Shown here: positions 12,501 through 25,160 of the stretch, piece after piece
How positions within the stretch are numbered: the stretch's first letter is position 1
Layout: each line of letters begins with the position of its first letter
From: Adineta vaga
Taxonomy: Eukaryota > Rotifera
Direction: 5' to 3'
NCBI GenBank assembly: GCA_021613535.1
Contig: CP075492.1
Location: 4,588,001 to 4,652,000, forward strand
DNA: 64,000 bases
The notes under the pieces: model-generated
What the model was told of the DNA's origin: nothing
Seen by the model: only the letters and a program-made list of their open reading frames with translations
The model's database searches: none
Program-made: the position numbers and the translations under genes

Positions 12501-15302
12501 AAGAGAATAGGAATATGTATTAATTAATTTCAAATCTTATTACATCTCAGTGAGCTCATAAAAAGTCATTGTCAAAAACAGTTAGCCATTACACTTGATT
12601 TCTTTCTCATTTCCTTTATTAATGGTTAAGTGCAAATTATTTTCACATCAAATTCTTCATCAAAACTGATCTTTTTTCTTTCTTTTTCTTACTTACCATC
12701 CGCGATAAGTATGTAAACTAATTCACTTGTACTACGTAGAACATCTTCATCAGACTAAATAGAAGAAAATGATTAACGAGAAGAATTTATTTTTTCGAAA
12801 TACAAACTCGTAATCTTGGTTTTGTTATTTCTGTGATCATTCGCTCGAACCATTCGATCGTTCCAGCTTTAATAATTAGAGATAATTCATGCTGAAGACT
12901 ATTTTGAAATGGACAACAATAATGAAATACTTCCATACTATGTAATTTAGCAACAATCCTATGAATTCCATTGATGAAAAACAAAAACGACATGAAGAAA
13001 TTAATGAAAACTTACGTTAAAAGTTGTTCAAGTCGTTCCATTGCCAGTCGATTTGCTGCTGGAAAAAGCTCTCGAATTTTAGCTATTTGTTTAAAACAAT
13101 GATTGACAAATAATGTAAATGCTTCTCTTAACATATCGCTTTCATCACGACTTAATGATGTTGGTTGCCAAGTTTTTTCTAATTGTTCAGTAACAGATAA
13201 TACTAATTTATGTGTTAGTGTACGTTCCAAATGTTTTTTCGAATATGCAATCCATCGACACATTTTTCGTTGAATATCTGTTACATCACCTTGAATTGCA
13301 TGTTGATGTAAAATTGTTTCTGCATCACGAGATAATTCACCTGTCCAATCGGTTGTTGCGCCCTAAAAAGAAAGCATTAATGATTTCCTAAAGATAAAAT
13401 TCCAATTTCATGGAAACAAAAGTAAGTGTATGTTAATATTCTAGGTGGTCGATCAACTATACCCATGACAGTATTGATTCGATAGTATATAATCTCATGA
13501 GTATTCGATATAATTTAGATCAGTCATGTAACATCATCGATCTTCGTACGATAGAGTGGAAACTTACAAAACCTATAACTATAATTATAAAGAACATTGC
13601 TCGCATGTTCTTTACTTATCAACGACACCCTTTCGCAATCGTACTGACAATAAAATTGCAATAATATATATCTGTCAAAATTCGATTGCATCTTGACATA
13701 TTTTAATGATGTAGGAAAAGAAAAAGAAAAAGGATCAAACCTTGAATGTATTGAGCTCATGATCGATAAAAATTTGTAAGAGTTCAACATGTTGTTTAAT
13801 ATCTGTCCAATTATCTTCTTCTGATATTCCTCGATCTTCACGTGTAGCTAAATTAGCTCGAATATGAATTTGACCGCGAACTTTCGAATTTTCACTTCGA
13901 CCTTCTAAGGAAAACCATTTATCTATACCTGTCGATGGAATTTCCTATTGAAACGACACACGACATTTTATACATATTAAAAAAAAGATTCTTATCATTA
14001 ACATACACTAATTTTGATATTGACTGAACCTAAGAAATCATCAACACGTGATCCATCACTGGAATTGGTTCGTGCTGATTGAGCAATTTGTTTAAAATAT
14101 CTATTTAATCCTTTGAATCCTTGTACTTGATTTAGTTTTCTTGCGGCTTCAAAAACAGAGAATTCATCATCATGATCCCAAATATCCAAATGTATGGTTT
14201 CCGTTTTACTACTTTCAATATTACTTCGAAGAAAGAATATTCTTCACTTGTAGAAAAGAAATAAATCAATTATAGAGACTTACAAACGAAATTTTTCCAT
14301 CCATATTGGATTTAATGTAGCTTTTTTTACATCAGTTGTTTGAATATATTTCACGGGTAGTTTATCTCGAAGACCACTACTAGCAGGTGAACCTGAACTC
14401 GTTGTCGAAACATTCTTTTCTCGGCCTTGAGAACGACGAATAGTTGATTTACGAAAACTTTTCAAACGTTTCATAAAACCAAGTTTACTATCACTCGAAT
14501 TTTCTTCGTCCGATGATGCACCACCAGCACCACTGGTTTGACGAGATAAAGAAAAATGATGAATTTCCGGTACAATACCCAACATACAATACGGATCGGA
14601 AAAGCCTAAATATTGTTAAATGTAGAATAAACATTTAAAATAATTATTTTTACCATTTGCATCTTTAGCTTCCAAATCTTTTGCCTCAACAATTTCAATA
14701 TTTAAGATTAAAATAGGTGGCTGAAGAAAAAAATATAAAAAGTCAGGAATTTTTCTAAGAAATAATATGTTTTCTGTAACCTTTTCTTCACTGGCTCTTG
14801 CTAATAAACGTCGATGTTCTTCTGGTGATAGACCAAATGCTTCTTGAGCATAAGCATAGAGATCATTTTCTCCTTCACTATGTTTCGATATTGTTGTACC
14901 AATTTTATGTTTTATTGTATAAAGTGTTTCAATATAGAGTAATTCATATTCTCTCGATGTTATACCTTCAGGTTTTTCACCAAAAGTGATTCGATATTCC
15001 GGTGGTATTTTATCATTTTCAATTTCTTCCTTGAAAAAGAAAAATAAACAACTTAACTTTCAATCATTTCCAATATTTTACATCTTTTTTTATTTTTTGT
15101 CGACGTTGTTCATGTTTTTGAGCCACATTGTCGAAGCTTTCAAGAAAAGAATTGGCATGTTCAGGATCAAATCTAATAGAAAAGTTTGAAAAAAAAAGAA
15201 ATTAGATTTGAATGAAAAATAAAGAAATCTTTCATCTTTGAATTGCTACCGTTTTGATAATATTGCTGAAAATTTCGATTCTTGTTGCGCTGATGAATTC
15301 AT
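9510..15302 (-). CDS. BAIAP3 / Unc13-4-like MUN-domain exocytosis protein
   Basis: Family members prime dense-core vesicle and endosome-derived exocytosis through a MUN domain flanked by C2 domains. In order the translation shows: an N-terminal helix region ([18 protein letters not shown]); a first C2 domain ([20 protein letters not shown]) with a Ser/Arg-rich insert; LNPIWMEKF, then [19 protein letters not shown] and [13 protein letters not shown], close to human BAIAP3; the MUN region with [18 protein letters not shown] and [12 protein letters not shown]; and a C-terminal C2 domain ending [20 protein letters not shown]2 calcium-binding aspartates are present in both domains. The ATG at 15302 gives [18 protein letters not shown], but an acceptor-like AG precedes it and upstream exons may extend the N-terminus. 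More than 20 introns. Confidence 0.9.
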
Positions 15303-16085
15303 TCTTCACACATGAAGTAAATATTATGGTTCTTGATTACTCTACTGCTATCACACGTCAAAGGAGAGTATAAAAAAGGCAACAGAGAAAAAAATAGAAT
15401 TTCCGTGTTCCTTTTTTTCTCTCATTCTTTCTCATTACTCAATGTGCTACTGCTTATTGCATGCTATATGTAAAAAGAGAAGAAAAAAGAGGAAGAAAGA
15501 AAAATGTCGACAAATACAAGACGCTCCTACTGGATCCTATGAATAGAAGAGAAAGAAAATGAATATTTCTAGGACTAAGATCTTTGTCAATTGAGGATAA
15601 ACCTTTGGGAATTAATAGTTATTCATGAAATTTAATCATAAAAAAAAAGATGAAATATACATCTATTGTAATCAACACAATGACAATAAAACATAAAACG
15701 CCAACAATTATTTGTTTTCACTCGATAAATCGCTTCGTTACACATACACAATAAAGCTTTCAAGTGCCTGACTGTTAAAAAAGCATATCGCAATTATCTG
15801 CACAGCTCAGAAATAACTCTGTTTTTTTTTCATATTGGGACTATGTGTTTTCAATGGTCTCTAGACTTCTTTCGCTTCTTTTAATCTAGGGACAATGACT
15901 ATCTTTCCCGTTTAGAAGGAAATGAATAATGTATTACTTTCCCTTATAAACTATTGTGGTGAGAAAAAAAGTGATACATTCTCTTTTCTTTTGGTATGTG
16001 CAATAAGTTATTCTTTCTTTGTAACTTTAATAGATTTTCAAGAATCATTGAAGAAAAATAGACAGAGACAAAACGGTAATCAAAC

Positions 16086-16234
16086 CTGTTTAGATAAGTA
16101 GGCATCGTTGATGAATAATACTGAAGTTGTTGTTGTTGTTGATTTTTATCAATAGATTCGCGAATGGATCTTGTTAGTATACGTGTATTTCTCGTCTGAC
16201 TATTACTACTCATTACGTATTCTCTAGCTTGCAT
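16086..16234 (-). other. Candidate alternative first coding exon (proximal) of the BAIAP3-like gene
   Basis: ATG at 16234 opens MQAREYVMSSNSQTRNTRIL and a short Gln run, ending LNR at a donor AACAG|GTTTGA. The leftover phase is two bases (AG). Joining to the acceptor GAAG|AATGAATTC at 15303 gives AGA-ATG-AAT, in frame with the main CDS. The Gln run and lack of homology are usual for variable N-termini. Assignment rests on splice consensus and phase only. Confidence 0.4.
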
Positions 16235-16288
16235 TGACACTATATATCATTTTCTAAATGAATATTATGTATATCTATATTTTCTTTT

Positions 16289-16428
16289 ATATGTGACAAA
16301 GAGAGAGCGAGAGAGAAAAAAGCTTTCCAATGAAATGTGTTTTTAAACTAACTATTATTTTTCTCATTGTATTAATTAACAACTAGATAAAACTTTTATT
16401 TCTCTCTCTCTCTCTCGCCCTCTCGATT
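16289..16428. repeat. GA / CT microsatellite tracts in the 5' region of the BAIAP3-like gene
   Basis: A GA-rich tract near 16299-16318 and a CT tract near 16400-16417 lie upstream of the proximal first exon. They are purine/pyrimidine strand-asymmetric and could be promoter-associated, but no function is shown. Confidence 0.6.
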
Positions 16429-17420
16429 CTAGTTAGATCCGTCGAGCAGCCGTTCCGTTTTTGTTTTTTTTTCTAGTCGTAGTCTTGAATATGATTTGAT
16501 AGGAGACAGATCAAATTGCGCAGTCAAATGTAAGGATTTAGTCAAGGAAAAAAACAATGACAGACGGTTTGTTTCTCATATAAAAAAATAAGACAAAGAA
16601 AGAAAAATTTCTTGTCAAAGTATCAAATTATTATTATAATACATTAACATTTTCCGATTAAATTAATTCATTATTAAGATTTCAAGAAGAAAATAAATCA
16701 ATCATTTTCTTCTTCTTCCTTTTATCTCTCTCTCTTTTTGTTATGTTAGAAATGCATTTCATGTTGTCATCATCCGTCATCTGCTGTTGTTTTTTAATAA
16801 CTTTTAAGTACTTGAAAGCTCATAGAGGAAAATGATTGAATGCGTTGACTATACTGAAATGAAATTTCTAAACGAGAAAGTTAGTTCAAGGCCATGAGAG
16901 AAAGTAAACCAGGGATTGCACTGATTCTTTTACAGAATCTAATCTTTGTTAAATATAGATAAGAAAGACTAGCACTATGGAAGGTAAATCTTTTTTGGAA
17001 GAAAATGAACGAGCTTATTGAAAGTATCTAATCTGATTACTGAAATAAGTTTTCTCTTCTGTTTTAAATAAGAAATTTCTTCAGCTTCGTTATTTTGCGC
17101 CTTCTCGTCAGAACAAATCGATCGTGCGAAACGATAAAATTTTACTGAGACAGTTTCCATTCAATATGATTCAGTTTCCGCTAGTTACGATACGGAAATT
17201 CATTAACTGTTCAACCATCTAACTCAACGGACGTCCGAAAAAGACACTTTTATTATTCTTTTGCTTGAGGGAACTGATACACATCTTCGTTCCTCATTCA
17301 GACTTCTCGAACGAACTCTTTTGTTTATTCGAAGTATACTTCATACTTCAAGTTATTTCAAAAAAAAAGAAAAGAAAATTAAATCACTTAATTAAAAGAA
17401 AAAAAAATTCGTTGACTTAC

Positions 17421-17473
17421 TTGCATAGTAAAGCATCAGACCATCGTCGACCTCGCATATTAATTCGAGTCAT
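17421..17473 (-). other. Candidate alternative first coding exon (distal) of the BAIAP3-like gene
   Basis: ATG at 17473 opens MTRINMRGRRWSDALLC and ends at a strong donor, TGCAA|GTAAGT. Like the proximal exon it leaves two bases (AA), so splicing to the acceptor at 15303 gives AAA-ATG-AAT in the BAIAP3-like frame. No other downstream gene on this strand offers a better partner. Confidence 0.45.
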
Positions 17474-18270
17474 TTTGAAGAATTTTCAGTTTGTTTGAAT
17501 CTGTTCGTTGTGAGATGTTAAATCCATTCTTGTTGTTGATGTCGTGCTTTCTTCTCGCTCTCTCTCTCTAGTGAATGAGAGGATCTTTATCTCTTTTATG
17601 CAATATAATTCTTTCGTTCTTGTCTCCAACAAGAAGAGAAAAAAACGTTACAGAGAAAGAGAAAGCATTGACAACAAGTGCGAGAGAGAAAAAATAAAAA
17701 AAAATAGGATTTTCTTTATTCACTTGTTTTATTAGGGATAACGCAGTTCTATTCCGGACATTATAATGATGATTATGGGAAAATTCTCTCTAAGGTTTTA
17801 TTTAGGAATTGAATAGAATGATAAACGGCAAGATTATAGGTTTAATAATTACCCATTGTACGTGACGTTTTATTGAAATAAATGATCAACTACTTTTTAA
17901 TAAGATAGGAAACAAAACAAAGTTTAATTCGAATTTTCTTGCCTATCAAAATGTCGACTTTTAAGTTTTGAATAGTCAAAGATCTCGAGGTCTTTCCTTT
18001 GCCGGAAGAAACTAATCATGAAACTACTTTTAGAAAAAGCATTTCTTTGTTAGAAAGTAAGAAGAGAGAAAAAAAATCTATCTGAGAATGTCTCTTTGAA
18101 TTGAATAGAATGACGTGCTTTAGTGAACACTATCAAAGAGAATGAATCTTTCTTCCTCTTCTTCTACCATTAATATAATTCACTCTCCTTCCTCAAAAGA
18201 AAAGAATATTTAATCGACAAATTTCATAATGAATAAATTTTCTTTTCAAAAAAAAACAGCGAAGTTAAAG
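17474..18270. other. Intergenic, no gene seen
   Basis: AT-rich spacer with a CT tract near 17555-17571 and purine runs. It lies upstream of the distal first exon and downstream of the next minus-strand gene. No convincing coding exon. Confidence 0.5.
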
Positions 18271-19955
18271 TTAAAAAGATTTTGTGTTCACATCAATCAT
18301 CGTACTATGATTATGTATTGAACATTGTGTTTGATGGATGAAATTATTTGTTAAGATTGTTGATTCACATGATATTCGACTTTGTAATAATTGTTCAGTG
18401 GTAAATATAATTTCATTTCCCTTGCGTGATCGAGCGTCACGACCATATTTCTTTTCTAATTCTTGTCGGAAATCACGAACTTGGATGTAATCATGTGTAT
18501 ATATCGATGCTTGACGATGAATTTCATGAATACCTTCTTTAGCAACTTTTAAATGCAAAACATTTCGTTCATTTTCAGTTAGAATCGGTATTGTTGATAA
18601 GATTTGATTCCAGTTTTTTGTTAATTTCGTATCGATATTTTCACGAAATGCTTCATCTTTTGAGCACATTGGTGTACTTTGAAATTTCGCTATTTTACAT
18701 ATAAGACGACGTGATATACTTTTGAGATATTTGCCCGAATCTATAAAAGAAGATAGAAAAGAATTCTATGAAAAACACGATTGATTTAATTTATTTATAA
18801 CAATATTAAATAATCGTTTGTTTACTCGAAAGAACAAAGAAGGATTTGCTCGAGAAACAACACATCGTATTTAACATGCATATAAAATTATCCTGACAAC
18901 TAAGACAAGAAAAAACAAATCTATATTTAAGAAGAAAAATGCTTAAACTCTTGCTAAGTATCGAATTTCTTCCATTGACATAAGATAAGAAAATGAATAT
19001 CTTTCTTTTTTGAACGAGAAACTTACTCTTCTCTCTCTCTCTTCAAAAACTTACGTCCAATATAATGTTTAAATTTTTGTAAACCAAATTCTTCTGGTTT
19101 GATATAAATTCGATCACCATAATATGGATCCGATTCATTATCATATAAACCTTTTAATTTACCAAATAAAATATGTCCAAAACCGTGTGGCATGCATCCA
19201 TGTTTAACATCCATTCCACTATATAAAAAAAATAAAAAACACAAGCATTGAAAGATCGTGAAGAACTTACTAAGCTGGATAATGTTTAATTCGATGTAAT
19301 TTAGAAAGAGCTCGTTCACGGAAATGTGATGATTCATCACCACGAACATAAATAAATGCATCGGGAATGGTTTTACTTAATTTTTGTAATTTAAATATTG
19401 ATTTAAGAGAATTAACAGCAAAATGTTTTAAACGTTTGAAATAACCTGAACGATGTTCTTCACTTCCTTGGACTTGTGCATCTTTAGCCATCATTAATCG
19501 TGCAAAGAATTCTTTCGTTGAATCATAAAGAACAAACATACCTAGAAGAAAAAGAAAAACAGACTAATTCAAACGCTTTTTCCTTATCGAAAGAAGAGAA
19601 ATTAACCTTTAGAAAATTTAATTGGTCGACCATTGAGTGCAGCTTCTTGCATAAAAAAATGCATTAATGAACAAATATTATCTTCATTAACATCTTTATA
19701 AGAATCATTGTTAAGGATTATATTCGAGAAAAACTCTCGACCATGATTGGCACGTGTTGCATTTATATGTAATTTAGCTAATATACAACATGTATCATTT
19801 GAATTTAAACTTAATTTTGGTTTTCGTATTGTTGGCCAACTATTTGTTTGCAAAATAAAAACAATAAGAAGAAGAAAAAGAATGAATGTTAATCGACGAT
19901 ACATCATGAATAAATGAAGTTGTATACTTTTTCTTTGTGTATTTATAATCGACAT
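18271..19955 (-). CDS. Secreted protein of unrecognised family
   Basis: Four exons (19607-19955, 19271-19541, 19055-19218, 18271-18740) join in frame to 417 residues. The first ATG is at 19955, but the ATG at 19907 gives a classical signal peptide (MMYRRLTFILFLLLIVFILQ), so the real start may be there. The mature part contains DVKHGCMPHGFGHILFGKL, a segment with DPYYGDRIYIKPEEFG, then YIGHSGKYLKSISRR and a helical charged C-terminal half. A conserved-looking His/Gly/Cys cluster (HGCMPHGFGH) could be functional, but I know no family with this pattern and assign no activity. Splice junctions all have GT..AG ends and the summed length is divisible by three. Confidence 0.75.
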
Positions 19956-20792
19956 TTAAATGGCATCTATATATCTTTGATATTTAAGATTGATAGGTGA
20001 TCACATGTTAGTTAACCTCATATGAAACTTTCGTTTTAAAGATCAATAGTGCGATACACTAAATAATAGACAAAGAAATATACATAGATTCGTAATCTCA
20101 AAAGATTCGTTTTTTCGATTAGTGGCATTTATATGTAATAAAAACATGATCATCATATTCGTCTTGAGGATGTGGATGATAAAACTATGTTGATATGAGT
20201 TTCAACAATAATCGATAAAATAGATGATATAGACAAAAAGAATACAACTGCATTGAACTAGCAGTATACTGTTTAAAAGAGCTTTTATTAAATAGAAAAT
20301 TTTGTTAATAGATTTTCAGATTAGAAGAAATATTCTATTTAAATTGATCTATGTACACGACAGGTTAGATCAAAACAGTATAGTCGTAAACGACTGTATT
20401 CAGAGAAATATGGCCGATTTTGCCGTTTATCGCCGTATTATTTGTTTCCATGATTGTGTACTGAATTCGTACTATTCGTCTTGAAAGTACTTTATCAGTT
20501 GAAGATTTACTTTTTATAAACATAAAAAATAAATAATATAAACACATTAAGGAAATTTAGATATTTTAGAATAATCATAACAACATCTTTCAATCATTTC
20601 TTACAAAAGTATGATTTCATATGTTTTAATCTTACATAAACTTGCAATAGCTCGTCCATTACATTAGATTATTGATGAATTGAGTCAGCATACTCCTTTT
20701 CCTCGTTTACTATGCTTTCATAATCATTGTGTAATACAACTCTATATAATAATATTTACGTTCTCAAGACAAAAATCATCATCATCATAAAA
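19956..20792. promoter_or_regulatory. Divergent intergenic region between secreted protein and endonuclease V fusion
   Basis: An 837-bp gap between two divergent starts. Open frames here (20302-20547, both strands) lack any recognisable features and are probably chance. It presumably holds both promoters; no element was identified. Confidence 0.45.
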
Positions 20793-23700
20793 ATGATGTC
20801 GTCATATTTGATTACTATACCTAAAACTGATCTTCAATTGAAACAAATATCAGGTAAATCGATATTTTGATGTACATTGAAATGTTTTTCATTTGATTGA
20901 TGCTTCTGAAGATTTTTCTACTGGAATATTTATTGATAATTCTGGTTCAACATGTTCGCAATTAGTCTCCATTGGTAAAAATGTTCTGCAAGCTGCATTG
21001 AGTATTTGTGAAACAGTTCGTTTCGATCATATTATTCTTTGGAATACATCAGCAGAAATATGCACCGATATTACAGCAGCAAAACCTACCGGCGGAACAT
21101 CACCAAAGGCAATATTTCAAAATGAATCAACGAAACAAGCATTTGAAAAATCTGATGTTATTGTTTTTGTTACCGACGGAGAAATTGATGATAATAGCGT
21201 CACGCAGGTATGAAACACGTTTTCTTTCCTCAAAGCTCGACGTAATTTTCATTTTAAGAAAAAAACTCATCGCTGAAAATTTCTAGAACAACTATCTTAT
21301 TCGTGTTTATATTTTTCATTGAAAATCTTTTTTTTTCAGTTTGCAACATGTACACAAGTTAATCTGGACAAAGCATTAGTTATTTGTGTCATTATTCACA
21401 AAAAATTACCAACACCAACTCAAATCAATGTTTCTGTTGTTGCACCATTAATGATGGCTTCGAATGTTTTATGTCTTTACTATGATGGTGAAGTATTTTA
21501 TATTCTTTCATCAAAAGGATATATTAATAATTTTTATAAGTCAACAGATGATTTAACAAATTATGAAAATTTGAATACTTTGAATATTAAAGAATTATTT
21601 GATAATATACAAATTTATGAACATCAAAAACTTCCCGTTGGTTGTATTCCAATTCGTGATGATGAAAAAGAAATAATTGCGATCAATTATAATCAATTAT
21701 TAAGTATAAATGATGTAGAATCAGTTTCAAAACTAACTGAAGATGATTGGAAAACAATCATTCAATATGGCAAAATAGGAAATAAATTACATGAATTACG
21801 AACATTTGTTTCACAAATGAAATATCAATCGATACAGTTCGATACAGAAAAATGTCGATCAAAATTTGATTTTAAATTTTCCAGACAACGTGATGAAATT
21901 ATTTCTCAGATTGTTACACTTAAATTAAATGAAAATGATCATTCAAATGAATTAGTTAATCTTCGTCGACAACTCTATGAAATATCTGATCAAGCGAAAA
22001 TTGAAGAAATCGAATATTTGAAATATATCAATGAAAATCTTCATCAAACTCGACATTATTGGAATACAATTCAAAATCTTATTCATGAACAAGAAATAGG
22101 TTCTTATTCAATTAATGATTTTACTTTTGCATCCAATCGTGCCAATCGAGCAAAAGTTTTAACAACTAATGATGAAGAATATTCCGATGTTATTACTATC
22201 CTAGATCATACTGATGTTCCATTATTTGAATGTGCAATTTGTATGGAACAAGGACCATTTGTTCTTTGGTTAAAATCGCCAACAAATCTTGATGATACAA
22301 CTAATGATTTTATCATTAATTTTCCTTTAGAAGGAAATGAAAATTTAGCTCATTGTATTGTTGCTAATCCCGTTTGTGGTTTATGTGCGAAATCTTATAT
22401 CAATGCATCGATGATGAATTATTCCAATCAATTGATAACTCTCTATCGAGAACCATGTACTGGTTTTATTCCATTAAATTGGACAACATCATCGAATCGA
22501 AAATATATAAATTATACATTATTTCAAGTTCTTACGGGAAATAAAATTCTTCATCATGTTCAAATGTTACTTTTAGCAATAATTGATGAATGTCAATTTC
22601 AATGGTTAGATTCGAAAATCAAAACATATATTATAAAACAAATGATCGAAAATATCTATACGACAGATTCATTTTCTGATGAAGGCACTCGAATGATATT
22701 TCTCAATGCATTAAAAGAAATCGTTAAACAAGAAGATAAATTTCTACGTCAACCAATTCAAGCTTTTTGTCGTATCTTAAATTTGAATCATATATATCAT
22801 CAATTGGATCAAGATACTATTCAAATACTTTTACGAAAACGTTTTACATTATTATGTATTGAAAATCAATGTTCAAAAACGAAATTTGGTCCCGAATATT
22901 TACTCAATATTAAACAAGAATTATATGATATGTTATTCGATACATTATGCGGCATACCACTTTATAATTCATTGAAAAAGATCGATATTGAAAATGAATA
23001 TTTACGAAATTTTCTTGGTAAATCTTATGAACGATTAATTCGTTCCGTTGATAAACTTACTGCAAATTTGACTATCGATCGTTCGACAATATTTCCAAGT
23101 GAAATCATTTCATTTGTTTTGTATCTTTTAACAACAGTACAAGTTCATGATCGACCAATGAAATTATATACAGATTTTGTCTTAAAACATCGATCATTTC
23201 GAGATAATATGCAAATATCATGGTCAAAATTAACAGAAGATGTGAATATTCAAGTTTTCGGTAACTATCATTCTGTATCGGAATTGATCATACCTGCTTA
23301 TGCAATTAATCTTGGTCGATTTTCTTGTCCAAGTAAATTATTCTTCAATCGTGAATCATTATGGAATACAGATGTTGAAAATAAACGAATTAATGTTACA
23401 ACATTAATGAATCAATTAAAAATCAATCTTGATTCTAAATTAAAGAAATCATATGGAAGTTCAACACCTAATCACACAAGTGCGCATTTTACTTTACATG
23501 CAATTGTTGCTGAAATTCTTGAAGAAATGCATCCAAATCAAGAGAAAATGACGGATGATATGATTATGAATTGTATGATTCGTATTGGTAAAACAGCTGG
23601 ACGAAAAGGAAATATTTATGCTGATATTGTTTTTCAAGTTGCTGTTATTACAATTGAAGATTATCTAAAATTTCGTCAAACAACGATAAATCGTATTCAA

Positions 23701-24751
23701 ATTGATCATGATCAAATTTCTCGTTCATATCAACATAAAGTTCTTAGTGAATTAATCGCAAATGGTATGGAATATGATGAATTAACTAATGAAGTTTTAT
23801 TTGATCCATCGAAATTAAAAGCACCAACTGTATTTGAAATAAAAACTATTGAAAAGAATTTCGATGAAATGAGAAAACGTATTCAAGAACTTTATATCAC
23901 AACGAGAAAACAAACGAGCACAAATCTCGATCAAACATGTTTAAATATTGAAATCAAAGATTTTATTGAATTTGGATATAAAATGAATCCAGATGATCTT
24001 CTACCTATATGGACACAGTAAGTCTTTCATTGAAACAAAATCATCTAATTTGTTTATTTATTCTGATTGTAGAGAACAAAATAATATTGTTTCATCGATT
24101 ATAACTGATCGTGATGAAATTGAGCAACCTATTAAATATGTTGCTGGTTTGGATATAAGTTTTGTGAAAACCAATGATAAAGCTGTTGCTTCAATGGTTA
24201 TTTTTGATTATTCCACATTGAATATTGTCGCAAAGATCAGTGTAAATTGTAATATGAAAATTCCATATATTGCAAACTATCTTGCTTTTCGTGAAGCACC
24301 TGTTTTTATGAAATTACTCGATATTCAAAAAGAACATTGCTCTCATTTAACACCACAAGTTATTCTCATGGATGGTAATGGTGTTTGGCATCCGCGTCGA
24401 GCTGGTATTGCTTCACATTTTGGTGTTTTAAGTAATATTCCATGTTTTGGTGTATCAAAAAATGTTCTCTATGCCGATGGTATGACACGAGAACGAATTG
24501 AAGAATTATTAACCAATCAAGCGCCAAATGAAGATCAATATTGTGAAGTTATTGGTGATAGTGGACAAGTTCTTGGTTTAGCTTATAATGTAACTGGATT
24601 TGTTAAGAATGCAGTTTATATCAGTGTTGGACATAAGATAACATTGACAACAGCTCGGGAGATATTCAGATCAGTATGCAAATATCGTAATTGTGAACCA
24701 ATACGACAAGCAGATTTACTCAGTCGAGAAATGGTGGCGAAATTGACATAA
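20793..24751 (+). CDS. vWA-like / RING-like protein fused to endonuclease V
   Basis: Four exons (20793-20853, 20912-21207, 21340-24017, 24073-24751) sum to 3714 nt and encode about 1237 residues. Residues about 22-120 form a vWA-like domain with a MIDAS pattern: DNSGST, then PTGGTSP, then VFVTDGEI. A central region has a cysteine cluster starting CAIC and closing CGLC, RING-like but not canonical. The C-terminal 225 or so residues are endonuclease V, which cleaves next to inosine (RNA in eukaryotes): YVAGLDISF with the catalytic Asp (about 1039), AFREAP with the Glu, LMDGNGVWHPRRAGIASH, FGVSKN and ISVGHK. The segment LPIWTQEQNN at the exon 3-4 junction matches the usual endonuclease V N-terminus, so the fusion is continuous. 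Stand-alone animal endonuclease V is about 280 residues. An internal Met before LPIWTQ could allow a short form. Confidence 0.85.
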
Positions 24752-25160
24752 AAAGAAGTTTTTCTTTCGATTAATAAAACACGAAAAATAATAAAAAGGT
24801 TTTGTAAACAACGACAGAGAGGAAGAGCGATCTATAGAAACTCATTATCAATTAAGTGATCATTTTTAAGAGAGTGTAATGAATAAAATAATCGATCATT
24901 GCAAGAACTTTTCATCTACAATACATTCATGCTCATCCTCAATTTCCTTTTTTTTGCCATAGTTTTACCACGAATATCGTGTTTGCATCGAAGACGTGTA
25001 TTCAAGCGTTACAAAAAATATCGAAAAATAAAAGGAAAAAAGGTATGCATATATAAAGGAAAAGAACACAATCGTTATAAGATATATGTTTTGGTTTGAA
25101 CAAGATACGTATTGAATAAATACTCTTTTAAATAGTAAACAAATCAATTAACGAATAGTT
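24752..25160. other. Intergenic, no gene seen
   Basis: 409 bp between the endonuclease V fusion stop and the sulfotransferase-like start. A 66-codon open frame inside it has no features. Contains an AATAAA-like motif soon after the upstream stop. Confidence 0.5.

Noticed and set aside
16975-17160. 61-codon minus-strand frame inside the 5' region of the BAIAP3-like gene
   Set aside because: No acceptor/donor pair in phase with either candidate first exon, and no recognisable features.
24899-25147. Hydrophobic frames on both strands between two genes
   Set aside because: Composition reflects poly-purine/pyrimidine bias; no start context or homology.
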